DNA from: DATMBL01 sp050735975
Lineage (GTDB): Bacteria > Desulfobacterota > Binatia > UBA9968
Reading direction: 5' to 3'
DNA length: 26,449 nucleotides
Assembly: GCA_050735975.1 (NCBI GenBank)
Contig: JBOHVS010000298.1
Coordinates: 1-26,449, forward strand
Both the position numbers and the translations under genes were made by a program. Of the stretch, positions 9,471 to 16,593 are shown one piece after another (position 1 is the stretch's first letter; the number at the start of each line of letters is the position of its first letter). The notes under the pieces are model-generated. The model did no database searches, had not been told where the DNA came from, and was given only the letters and a program-made list of their open reading frames with translations.

Positions 9471-10170
9471 TCACCTCGACCCGCCGGTTCTGGCGGCGGC
9501 CCTCCTCGCTCTCATTACTAGCGATAGGAGAACGGGTTCCAAGCCCTCTGGCGGAAATGTGGCTGCCGTTTACGCCTTGCCGTTCCAAAGAGTCGGCGAC
9601 GGTTTGCGCTCGCCTTTCCGAGAGCCGCTGGTTGTAATCCTCTTGGGCGGCACTCTCGCGGCTTGCATGTCCTTCGACGACTATTCTACGATTCGGCGCG
9701 TCGCGGTTGACGATACTGGCAATCTGATTGATACGGCCGCGTCCATCGGCGGTTAGATCGGCGCTGTCAAACTGGAAATCGACGCTTGGCAGATTCACCA
9801 TGACCCCGCGGCTGGTTTCGCGGGCTTCAATATTACGCCGCTTCAGCTCGTCAATTAACGCCTGATTCTTAGCAATTTCGGCTCGTTGTTGGTCAAGAGC
9901 TTTTTGCTGTTCGGCCTGTTTCAGCTCCTGACCCTGGAGTTGATCGCCGACGAGTGCGCCCGTTCCTAATCCAAGCGCGCCGCCAATGGCAGCGCCGGCT
10001 CCTGGATGACCTACGGCGGAGCCGATGATGCCTCCGGCGGCCGCTCCACCGAGCGCGCCGATGCCGGCGCCTTTTTCACGGGTTGTCAAGGGACGCGAGC
10101 AGCTCGCGCTAACCAGGCCAAATCCCAACAATAAAACCCCGAGAGTTACGAGCCTCGAACGTTTTTCCAT
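9457..10170 (-). CDS. glycine-zipper plus OmpA C-terminal domain lipoprotein
   Basis: 237 aa. An N-terminal signal ends in a lipobox-like VSASC, so it should be an outer-membrane lipoprotein. Next comes TTREKGAGIGALGG and a Gly/Ala zipper of about 45 residues, a Gln/Lys-rich coiled stretch (about 80-110), then an OmpA-like peptidoglycan-binding domain (about 125-237) with FDSADL, VEGHASRES, NQRLSERRAQTV and the terminal NRRVEVII. The role is probably envelope anchoring to peptidoglycan. CGGAGG precedes the ATG. It is the last of three tandem genes sharing the zipper; the other two lack the OmpA part. Confidence 0.9.
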   Translation of the reverse strand: MEKRSRLVTLGVLLLGFGLVSASCSRPLTTREKGAGIGALGGAAAGGIIGSAVGHPGAGAAIGGALGLGTGALVGDQLQGQELKQAEQQKALDQQRAEIAKNQALIDELKRRNIEARETSRGVMVNLPSVDFQFDSADLTADGRGRINQIASIVNRDAPNRRIVVEGHASRESAAQEDYNQRLSERRAQTVADSLERQGVNGSHISARGLGTRSPIASNESEEGRRQNRRVEVIIEN

Positions 10171-10197
10171 ATCAACCTCCGAAACTTGACGGTTAAG

Positions 10198-10539
10198 TTA
10201 CCATTCACCCCGCTGCTGTTTTAACCGTTCATTCTCTTTCCTTAGACGTTCGATCTCGGCTTTGTTTATATCGATTGTCCTCTGCTGGTCAGTCTGCTGT
10301 TCTTCCCGACCCATCAAATGGTCGCCTACGAGCGCCCCGGCAATTAGCCCTACCGGGCCTCCGACAAGAGCGCCTACGGCGGCATGCCCAACGGTGCTAC
10401 CGATTATGGCGCCTGCGCCGGCGCCCAATCCAGCCCCGATTAGACCGCCTTTCTCTCTGGTCGTTAGCGTACCCGAACAGCCCGCCAGGGCGGCAAAAAG
10501 AAGAACCACGAGCATGATACGTAAGGTTCGGTTTCTCAT
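10198..10539 (-). CDS. glycine-zipper lipoprotein (second of three)
   Basis: The start at 10539 is preferred because AAAGGAG lies 9 nt upstream and a clean signal peptide with lipobox LAGC follows; a longer frame from 10581 overlaps the preceding gene and adds a polar leader. The protein is 113 aa: lipoprotein signal, TLTTREKGGLIGAGLG, a Gly/Ala zipper that could form one or two membrane-inserting helices, and a charged tail (about residues 75-113) rich in Gln, Arg and Lys. It is clearly paralogous to the flanking genes but more diverged. Function unknown; envelope localisation is inferred. Confidence 0.85.
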   Translation of the reverse strand: MRNRTLRIMLVVLLFAALAGCSGTLTTREKGGLIGAGLGAGAGAIIGSTVGHAAVGALVGGPVGLIAGALVGDHLMGREEQQTDQQRTIDINKAEIERLRKENERLKQQRGEW

Positions 10540-10570
10540 ACTTGCCAGCTCCTTTAATCTGTGGCGGTGA

Positions 10571-10909
10571 TCAGTACTCACCCTGCTTTCTAAGCCTTTC
10601 GAGCTCCATCCTTTGACGATCTAGTTCTGCTTGGTTGGCATCGATCTGCCGTTGTTGGTCTACTTGTCGGTTATCCTGTCCTTGGAGTTGATCACCGACA
10701 AGGGCGCCTGTTCCTAAGCCAAGCACGCCGCCGATCGCCGCGCCAGCTCCAGGATGACCCACGGCTGCGCCGATAATTCCTCCGGCCGCAGCACCGCCAA
10801 GCGCGCCAATTCCCGCGCCTTTTTCGCGGGTCGTTAATGATCCGCCGGAGCAGCCGACCGTGGCCGTTACGATTAAGGCCGTAAGTAGCGTAAGAGCCGT
10901 TTTTTTCAT
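10571..10909 (-). CDS. glycine-zipper lipoprotein (first of three)
   Basis: 112 aa with signal peptide and lipobox VGCSGG, then SLTTREKGAGIGALGGAAAG and a zipper almost identical to that of the OmpA-fused paralogue, ending in a coiled QRQIDANQAELDRQRMELE tail. AAGGAGG sits 4 nt before the ATG. It leads a three-gene run transcribed toward plsY. The near-identity with the third gene, skipping the second, suggests duplication or gene conversion between genes one and three. Confidence 0.88.
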   Translation of the reverse strand: MKKTALTLLTALIVTATVGCSGGSLTTREKGAGIGALGGAAAGGIIGAAVGHPGAGAAIGGVLGLGTGALVGDQLQGQDNRQVDQQRQIDANQAELDRQRMELERLRKQGEY

Positions 10910-11085
10910 GATACCTCCTTACTTATTACTGGGGACGTTTACTTATGAATAGCCGCAATTCTACCAAAACGATCGTTTGCCAGCAAGGATTCCGGCCATT
11001 TCCCGTTACAAACAAAAGCACTGCCATTTTATGTGTTCCCACGTGGGGCTCGGTTGCGCGGCGAGGTATCATGAATTTGCCTGTG

Positions 11086-11115
11086 TTGACATCGTAGACC
11101 TTAGAAGTCTATAGT
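11086..11115 (+). promoter_or_regulatory. sigma-70-like promoter for the mrp gene
   Basis: TTGACA at 11086-11091 and TATAGT at 11110-11115 are separated by 18 bp, about 20 bp ahead of the start codon. A small inverted repeat, TAGAC-N7-GTCTA (11095-11111), fills the spacer and touches the -10 box, where a repressor could bind. The -35 box is perfect; the call rests on sequence alone. Confidence 0.6.
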
Positions 11116-11135
11116 TTTTTAAGGGAAGGAATGTC

Positions 11136-12236
11136 GTGAACACGATCACTCGAGAACAAATATTGGAAGCGTTGAAAAAGGTCCAAGACCCGGAGATCCA
11201 CCGCGATATCGTAAGTCTCGGAATGGTGAAGGAACTTGCCGTAGCCAACGGAAACGTGGCCTTTACCGTCGAACTGACGACGCCCGCCTGTCCGTTGCGC
11301 GAAACTATTGAGACCGACTGCAAGCGCGCGCTGGCGGAAATACCGGGTATCGCCGGGCTGCAGATTAACTTCGGCGCTCAAGTCCGGGGGAGTAAGGCTG
11401 GCGCAGGACAGACGGACTTGCTGCCGTCCGTGAAGAACGTGGTCCTTGTCGCAGCGGGAAAAGGCGGCGTGGGGAAATCAACGGTGGCAGCGAACCTTGC
11501 AATTGCATTAAAGATGCACGGCGCCGCCACCGGTCTGCTCGACGCGGATATCTACGGACCTTCCATCCCGATGATGATGGGCGCGCAAGGCGAGCCCAAC
11601 AAAGTCGAGGTCAATGGCGGGTACAAGATCGCTCCGACTGTTGCCCATGGCGTGCCGGTGATGTCGATTGGATTCTTTCTCGACGCCGATCAAGCGGTTA
11701 TCTGGCGCGGCCCGATGCTGGGCAAGGCGTTGCATCAGCTGATGGCGGATGTGCACTGGGGCGAACTGGATTATCTGGTCGTCGACATGCCGCCGGGGAC
11801 GGGCGATGTGCAGATCACCTTCTCGCAACAGCTCAAGGTGAGCGGCGCCGTGCTCGTGGCCACGCCACAAAAAGTTGCGCTCGCGGACGTAGTTCGGGCC
11901 AAGAGCATGTTCGATAAAGTAATGATCCCGATTGTGGGTATCGTTGAAAACATGAGTTATTTTATCTGCGATGGCTGTGGCAAAAATCACGAGATCTTCT
12001 CGCGCGGGGGGGCTCGCCGCGCCGCCGAGCGCTTTAACATTCCTTATCTCGGAGAAATCCCCCTCACTTCATCGTTGTGCGAGGGAGGCGACAAGGGAAC
12101 GCCCATTCTAATCCAAGAGCCGAATTCAGAGGTCAGCAAGAGCTTTTTGGCGATTGCCGCAAAGCTGGCCGGTCAACTATCGATTGCCTCTGAGAGGGCT
12201 CAACGGGCGCAGGGTTTGAAAATCGTATCGAGCTAG
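11136..12236 (+). CDS. mrp: Mrp/ApbC-type P-loop ATPase, Fe-S cluster carrier
   Basis: 366 aa from a GTG start with GGAAGG upstream. The N-terminal DUF59/MIP18 domain (1-85) carries TTPACPLRETIE. The NBP35/ApbC ATPase follows, with deviant Walker A GKGGVGKST, the switch DADIYGPSIP and VVDMPPGTGD. The CDGCGK motif (C-x2-C) near residue 280 is the site where family dimers bridge a 4Fe-4S cluster. The protein carries clusters to apo-proteins in the cytosol. The next gene encodes a second, free-standing DUF59 protein, consistent with a cluster-assembly module. Confidence 0.95.
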   Translation: MNTITREQILEALKKVQDPEIHRDIVSLGMVKELAVANGNVAFTVELTTPACPLRETIETDCKRALAEIPGIAGLQINFGAQVRGSKAGAGQTDLLPSVKNVVLVAAGKGGVGKSTVAANLAIALKMHGAATGLLDADIYGPSIPMMMGAQGEPNKVEVNGGYKIAPTVAHGVPVMSIGFFLDADQAVIWRGPMLGKALHQLMADVHWGELDYLVVDMPPGTGDVQITFSQQLKVSGAVLVATPQKVALADVVRAKSMFDKVMIPIVGIVENMSYFICDGCGKNHEIFSRGGARRAAERFNIPYLGEIPLTSSLCEGGDKGTPILIQEPNSEVSKSFLAIAAKLAGQLSIASERAQRAQGLKIVSS

Positions 12237-12248
12237 CTCCTCACCTTC

Positions 12249-12274
12249 CCTCTCCCCCGTTGTCGGGGGAGAGG
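12249..12274. repeat. perfect 11-bp hairpin between mrp and the DUF59 gene
   Basis: CCTCTCCCCCG (12249-12259) and CGGGGGAGAGG (12264-12274) pair perfectly around a TTGT loop, within a wider pyrimidine-then-purine stretch (12238-12288). No T run follows, so it is a poor terminator; it looks like the CCCTCTCCC-type intergenic palindromes common in many bacteria. It may act as an mRNA-stabilising stem between the two genes. Confidence 0.7.
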
Positions 12275-12358
12275 ACAAAGGAGAGGGGTCGCTGAAAAGA
12301 GTACTGTTCCGTTATTTTTGCGTGCGTCAGTCGTTTCAGCCATCAAAAGGAGTTAAGT

Positions 12359-12658
12359 ATGGTGACGAAAGAGCAGATCTATGAAGCGCTTCAAGAATGT
12401 TATGACCCGGAAATACCCGTGAACATCGTCGATTTAGGTCTGGTTTATGATGTCCAGGTGGAAGACGAGAAAGTAGCTGTCAAGATGACTCTCACTGCGC
12501 CGGGTTGCGGTATGGGCTCTATGATCGCGGCCGATGCGCGACAAAAAATTCTCGCTTTGGAGGGCGTTATCGATGCTACGGTCGATCTGGTTTGGGATCC
12601 GCCGTGGGATCCGAGCAGGATCAGTGAAGAGGCGAAACAAAAGCTGGGAATCGGCTAG
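12359..12658 (+). CDS. DUF59/MIP18 family Fe-S assembly protein, SufT-like
   Basis: 99 aa, consisting of the DUF59 domain with DPEIPVNIVDLGLVY and TAPGCGMG containing the conserved Cys, then VWDPPWDPSRISEEAKQKLG, a C-terminal signature of stand-alone SufT-like proteins. Such proteins help in Fe-S cluster maturation. A strong AAAAGGAG precedes the start by about 7 nt. It is homologous to the N-terminal domain of the upstream Mrp protein. Its stop codon TAG lies within the left terminal repeat of the element that follows. Confidence 0.9.
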   Translation: MVTKEQIYEALQECYDPEIPVNIVDLGLVYDVQVEDEKVAVKMTLTAPGCGMGSMIAADARQKILALEGVIDATVDLVWDPPWDPSRISEEAKQKLGIG

Positions 12659-12956
12659 CAGGCTGCTGAAAACGACTCATATGCTTCGTTGCGCTCAATC
12701 GCCTCGCTCCAACGTACGAACTCGCAAAGCGCAAGGAGCAAAGCGCATGGAGCAGGGAGCCAAGAGCAAAGAGCGAAGAGCACGGAGTCAGCGAAGTCCA
12801 ATCTCTGACGTCTGACCTCCGACTTCTACCCTCTGCGCTATGCTTAGCCCTTAGCGATAGATTCGCGCCTGCCTGTGCCGACACGGCAGACAGGCGCCTC
12901 GCCTCTGAGATCTTTTTCAGCGGCCTGCGATCGGAGTTTTTCAGCAACCCTGCTAG
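12655..12956. repeat. MITE-like element 1: conserved ends, heptamer mirrored core
   Basis: The left end CTAGCAGGCTGCTGAAAA (12655-12672) and right end TTTTTCAGCAACCCTGCTAG (12937-12956) are imperfect inverted repeats, with an inner copy TTTTTCAGCGGCCTGC at 12913-12928. The left 50 bp (12658-12707) match 15178-15227 of element 2 at about 48 positions; the right shell from 12894 also matches, its first 24 bp exactly. The core (12708-12893) holds nine heptamers of the GCNNNGA type (12724-12786), then TCYGACN-type heptamers (12804-12845), then a GCGCCTG..CAGGCGC stem (12865-12897). It fills the 391-bp gap after the DUF59 gene; no coding or transposase is seen. Confidence 0.8.
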
Positions 12957-12966
12957 TCTAGACTAG
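12953..12966. repeat. perfect 14-bp CTAG palindrome
   Basis: CTAGTCTAGACTAG reads the same on both strands and contains three CTAG tetramers. It straddles the right end of element 1, whose left end also begins with CTAG. It could be a target site, an insertion scar or a protein-binding site. Confidence 0.6.
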
Positions 12967-13049
12967 TCGGGCAATCGTCAGCTTGGAAACGCGCGTCCCC
13001 GTGATCACCCAATCCGAAAACAATTTCACATCACCGCTCACCGACAGCC

Positions 13050-14300
13050 ATGATCGATCGACCTCGATTACGCCCGATTGAGGCTTTTCCCGTACAACAG
13101 GCCGGAAAAACTCTCATCTACCTGAAAGATCCACTCAACCTCGCCCCAGGGATAGGCATTTCACCTGTGGGTTACTTCATCGTCTCGCACTTCGACGGCC
13201 AGCATTCGTTTGTCGATATTCAGGAAGCGTATTGCCGGCAATTCGGCACGCTACTTATCAGCGACGAACTTAAGAACCTGGTCCAGATGCTCGATCAGCA
13301 CTATTATCTACTAAGCGAGCGCTTTCTCAATTACCAACGAAGCGTGATCGAAGAATTTCGCAGGTTGCCAACCCGCGCCGCCGCTCATGCCGGCGCTGTT
13401 TATAAGGACGGTCCTGATGAATTAAAGACCCAGCTCGACGGATATTTCGTCGCGCCCGACGGTCCTGGTTTCCCGGCCCCGGAAATCGATGCTCCTGTCC
13501 CCAAGGCGATTGTCGCGCCGCACATCGATTTCCATCGGGGCGGGCCGGTTTACGCTTGGGCGTATAAGCCTCTCGCCGAAAGCAAGGGCGCGGATTTATA
13601 CGTGCTGCTCGGCACCTCGCACTGTGGGGGTAAGCAACCGTTTATCTTGACATCAAAGGACTTCGAAACCCCTTTGGGACCCGTGGAGACCGACCGAGAG
13701 TTTGTTGTGAATCTTCACGGAAAGTGCCGGGAAGATCTTTTCGACGACGAGTACCTGCACAGGGGCGAACACTCGATCGAGTTTCAAGTCATGTTTCTAA
13801 AGTACATAGCTCAACGACGGGCGGAACTCAGAGGCGAAGCGGAAAAGCCTTTCAAGATCGTTCCTATCTTGGTTTCTTCTTTTCAACCTATGATCCAGAG
13901 CCGGATCTTACCGGAGCAACATCCGCCTGTGGCGACGTTTATCAAGGTTCTGCAAGATTTGATCTCAGGCGAGACGCGGCAGATCTGTTTGATTGCGGGG
14001 GTGGATCTGGCGCACGTCGGCAGGCAATTCGGCGACCGCGAAGAAGTCACAAGCGATTTTCTCAAGTGGGTCGGTGACGAGGACCAGCTTCTGATCGAGC
14101 GGCTTGCGGCTCTCGATGCAGCGGGTCTTTTTAACGAAGTCGCAAAAAACGAGGATCGCAGAAGAATCTGCGGGTTCTCGCCGCTCTACTCTCTAATTCA
14201 TTTGCTGGACGGCAGCCGCGGGAGGAATTTGAAATACAGCCAAGCCTTCACTCGCGAAACCGGCTCGGCGGTTACCTTCACCAGTATGACCTTCGAGTAA
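13050..14300 (+). CDS. MEMO1-family protein (AmmeMemoRadiSam system protein B)
   Basis: 416 aa. The C-terminal part (about 150-416) is the MEMO fold, with the candidate metal-site stretches APHIDFHRGGP, LGTSHCGGKQPF, GEHSIEFQ, AGVDLAHVGRQFGD and ICGFSPLYSL. It is preceded by about 130 residues (NLAPGIGISPVGYFIVSHFDGQ onward) resembling a small winged or PqqD-like domain. In many prokaryotes MEMO proteins are encoded with AMMECR1 and a radical-SAM protein; neither is next to it here. The role is unresolved in the family. No clear ribosome site is seen before the ATG. Confidence 0.88.
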   Translation: MIDRPRLRPIEAFPVQQAGKTLIYLKDPLNLAPGIGISPVGYFIVSHFDGQHSFVDIQEAYCRQFGTLLISDELKNLVQMLDQHYYLLSERFLNYQRSVIEEFRRLPTRAAAHAGAVYKDGPDELKTQLDGYFVAPDGPGFPAPEIDAPVPKAIVAPHIDFHRGGPVYAWAYKPLAESKGADLYVLLGTSHCGGKQPFILTSKDFETPLGPVETDREFVVNLHGKCREDLFDDEYLHRGEHSIEFQVMFLKYIAQRRAELRGEAEKPFKIVPILVSSFQPMIQSRILPEQHPPVATFIKVLQDLISGETRQICLIAGVDLAHVGRQFGDREEVTSDFLKWVGDEDQLLIERLAALDAAGLFNEVAKNEDRRRICGFSPLYSLIHLLDGSRGRNLKYSQAFTRETGSAVTFTSMTFE

Positions 14301-14310
14301 CAGATCAAAG

Positions 14311-14394
14311 ATAGAGACAGAGACAGAGAGACGAGATAGTAGACAGAGAGGGGAAGCGGGGGGTCTCTGTCTCCAATCTCTGTCTCTGTCTGTT
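14311..14394. repeat. mirrored hexamer array (AGAGAC / GTCTCT) between convergent genes
   Basis: AGAGAC-type hexamers from 14313 decay into a purine-rich middle, and their complements (GTCTCT/CTGTCT) fill 14361-14392. The two halves can pair into a long imperfect hairpin. It occupies the whole 92-bp gap between the convergent MEMO and SDR genes and may serve as a two-way transcription barrier, though there is no T tract. Confidence 0.7.
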
Positions 14395-15151
14395 AATGCA
14401 TGTTCATGCCGCCATCCACACTGATCGACTGGCCGGTCATGAAGTCGCTGTCGTCCGAAGAGAGAAATATAACCGTGCCGACCAAGTCCTGAGGGTATTG
14501 ATCCCGCTGGATGCAGCGCCGTTTTCTGCGGTCGGCGAGTTGCTCCGGGGTCATCACGCCTTCTTGATTCGAGCCAGAGATGGTGAGGCCCGGCATGATC
14601 GAATTGACCGAGATGTTGTCACTGCCCACTTCGCGCGCAAGGGCGCGGGTAAAGCCGATTACGCCCGCTTTGGATGAAACATAGTGCAGAAACAAAGGCG
14701 ATCCGCTGAGCGCCGTGCCCGATGAGATGTTAATAATTTTCCCTTTGCCCTGCTGCTTCATTGCCGGGTAAACCGCTTTGACGCACAGGAACAAGCCTTT
14801 CAAATTGACCGCCATTACGCGATCCCACTCTTCGGGATCGATCTCCATAAAATTTTTCTTTTTGAGCGCCGAGTAAAGACCCGCGTTATTGACGAGAACA
14901 TCGATGCGGCCGTATTGCTTCAGGGTAGCGTCGGCCATTGCCTGGGTCCTATCCGGGGAGGTGACATCGACGGCGACCGCGATAGCTTCGCCTCCGGCTT
15001 GGTTGATATCCGCGGCGACTTTTTTGGCTTCGGCCTCCTGAATATCGGCGGCGACCACTTTTGCGCCTTCTTTAGCCACGCCCATCGCGTAGGCTTTGCC
15101 GATGCCGACACCGCCGCCGGTGACGATAACAACTTTGTCCTTGAGTCGCAT
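14393..15151 (-). CDS. SDR family oxidoreductase
   Basis: 252 aa, classical short-chain dehydrogenase: cofactor motif TGGGVGIG (residues 11-18), NNAG, and catalytic Ser (INISSG) with YVSSK as YxxxK, ending MTGQSISVDGGMNMH. It should oxidise or reduce a hydroxyl/keto group with NAD(P). An Asp-rather-than-Arg environment (VVAADIQEAEA) after the second strand favours NAD(H). GGAGGT precedes the start. It is about 45% similar by eye to the other SDR of this cluster. A FabG role is less likely, because no fatty-acid genes adjoin; a catabolic dehydrogenase is my inference. Confidence 0.92.
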   Translation of the reverse strand: MRLKDKVVIVTGGGVGIGKAYAMGVAKEGAKVVAADIQEAEAKKVAADINQAGGEAIAVAVDVTSPDRTQAMADATLKQYGRIDVLVNNAGLYSALKKKNFMEIDPEEWDRVMAVNLKGLFLCVKAVYPAMKQQGKGKIINISSGTALSGSPLFLHYVSSKAGVIGFTRALAREVGSDNISVNSIMPGLTISGSNQEGVMTPEQLADRRKRRCIQRDQYPQDLVGTVIFLSSDDSDFMTGQSISVDGGMNMH

Positions 15152-15170
15152 TTGGTTACCTCCGTTTTAG

Positions 15171-15366
15171 CTGATCAGCAGGCTGCTGAAAAAGACTCAT
15201 ATGCTTCGTTGCACTCAATCGCCTCGCCGCTTAAGCAGGTTGAGGTTCAGGTTAAGGTTAAGCTCAACCTCGGCCTTAGCCTTCCGACCTGCTCGGAATG
15301 CGCGCCTCGCCTCTGAGATCTTTTTGAGCAGCCTGTAAATAGGATCTTTCAGCAAGCTGCTATCAG
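15171..15366. repeat. MITE-like element 2: conserved ends, hexamer mirrored core
   Basis: The left end starts CTGATCAGCAGGCTGCTG (15171-15188) and the right end, CTTTCAGCAAGCTGCTATCAG less its first base (15347-15366), is its imperfect inverse. The shells (15178-15227 and 15302-15362) match those of element 1, 2.5 kb away. The core differs completely: four GTTNAG hexamers (15239-15262) followed directly by four CTNNNC-type hexamers (15263-15286), closed by AGCAGGT/ACCTGCT. The element separates the SDR start from the amidohydrolase stop, and its right terminus includes that TGA. Confidence 0.8.
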
Positions 15367-16403
15367 ATTTTGAGCCGGTAAAAGTCAATTGGATTGTCGT
15401 GCAAGATCATTTTTTTGCTCTCATCGCTGATGTCTTGCCGTTCCAGAAACTCCGGGATATCTCGTTTGAACATATCCGGCAACCGTTCATGCGGGTAATC
15501 CGACGGCCACATGAGGCAGCGCGGATTGAACTGCTTCAGCACCTGGGTGAGCGCCTGCTCTTCGACCTCGCAGGTGGCCCAAACCCGCCCGGAACGAATG
15601 TATTCGCTGGGCTTCTTCTTGAGAAAAGGCGCCTGGAAGCGGTACGGCTTTTCAAATTCTTCGTCCATTCGATCCATCATATAAGGAAGCCAGCCGGAGC
15701 CTGCTTCTAAAAATGCAACTCTTAGTTTCGGGAAGCGCGCGAAAACACCTTCGAAAATCATGTGAGTGAACTGGATCAAGATCGCAAAAGGATGTTCCAA
15801 TGTATGGACATGGAGGAACTTATTGAAAAAGTCGAACCCCATGTTGCGGCTGGGAGCGCCATGAACCGCGAGCGGCATATCCAACCTCTCCGCCGCTTCA
15901 TAGATGGGGTCGAAGTCGGTATGGCCGTAGCCTTTGTGCAGGACAGTAACCGCGGGCATGAGGCCGGCCACGAGTCCGAGCCCTTTGGCCCGTTCGAGTT
16001 CCTTCGCTGCTTCAGCGGGTTCGTGAACCGGCAATAGCGCGACCGCTTTGAGCCGAGAACTCTGTTTGCTGAAACGTTCAGCAACCCAGGAATTATAGGC
16101 GCGCGAGATGACGCAAGCCCACTCCGGGTTCTGAACCAGGCCGAGCGCTAATCCTCCGGTCGGATAAAGCACGGTTGTGTGAACGCCGAGCTCGTCGAGA
16201 AATTCAAGCCATTTCGATGCCGGCGTTTCGTGAACTTTCCCCGGAACGCCAAAACCACGGTTCCAGCCGTCAAGCGAGGGAAAGTAGCTGTAGGTCTGGA
16301 AGTGAGGACCTTCGCTATATCGCCCTTCAAGAAATTCCCGCAGCTCGGTGTCCTTTTCCATCACGTGTCCGTCGGCATCGATAATGGAGTAGTTCACATT
16401 CAT
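15363..16403 (-). CDS. amidohydrolase-2 family protein (ACMSD-like metal hydrolase)
   Basis: 346 aa, a TIM-barrel amidohydrolase of the ACMSD/decarboxylase branch: N-terminal DADGHVMEKD in place of the usual HxH pair, a metal His in AVHGAPSRN, FLEAGSGWLPYMMDRMDEEF, and the terminal acid in MWPSDYPHE. Members decarboxylate or hydrolyse aromatic or cyclic acids using one divalent metal. The DxDxH start is normal for this branch. CAGGAGAG precedes the ATG. Flanking SDRs and a Zn-dehydrogenase suggest a small catabolic pathway; the substrate cannot be read from sequence. Confidence 0.9.
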   Translation of the reverse strand: MNVNYSIIDADGHVMEKDTELREFLEGRYSEGPHFQTYSYFPSLDGWNRGFGVPGKVHETPASKWLEFLDELGVHTTVLYPTGGLALGLVQNPEWACVISRAYNSWVAERFSKQSSRLKAVALLPVHEPAEAAKELERAKGLGLVAGLMPAVTVLHKGYGHTDFDPIYEAAERLDMPLAVHGAPSRNMGFDFFNKFLHVHTLEHPFAILIQFTHMIFEGVFARFPKLRVAFLEAGSGWLPYMMDRMDEEFEKPYRFQAPFLKKKPSEYIRSGRVWATCEVEEQALTQVLKQFNPRCLMWPSDYPHERLPDMFKRDIPEFLERQDISDESKKMILHDNPIDFYRLKI

Positions 16404-16473
16404 CAGATTCTCTCCTGTTTAATGACTTCAATTTCAATATTTTTTCTTTGACTCTTGAAAAGCGGTCTTCATG

Positions 16474-16558
16474 CTTCGACGAGCTCAGCATGAACGGAAG
16501 AGACTCGATGGATTCAAACGGTTTTCCGTTCGTCCTGAGTTAGTCGAAGGGCGAACGG
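16474..16558. repeat. 26-bp inverted repeat of the CTTCGAC-CTCAG family
   Basis: Arms at 16474-16499 and 16524-16549 match at about 22 of 26 positions when inverted (CTTCGAC..CTCAG..GAACGGAA) around a 24-nt loop. A second, smaller pair, CCGTTCG (16526-16532) and CGAACGG (16552-16558), overlaps the right arm and allows an alternative fold. A related copy occurs at 6911-6935. It sits between the SDR stop and the amidohydrolase start. Confidence 0.75.
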
Positions 16559-16593
16559 AGAGTTCTCTTGAGAGTCGTACATTGGTGAGCCCA

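Noticed and set aside
12249..12274. Rho-independent terminator after mrp
   Set aside because: The stem is strong but no T tract follows, so I list it as a repeat hairpin only.
12724..12845. Possible CRISPR array
   Set aside because: Units are 7 nt, degenerate and contiguous without spacers, the second half is an inverted complement, and no cas genes are present.
12655..15366. Composite transposon or integron bounded by the two similar elements
   Set aside because: The enclosed MEMO and SDR genes look native, the elements are in direct orientation, and no transposase or integrase gene is present. Recombination between them remains possible but is not shown.
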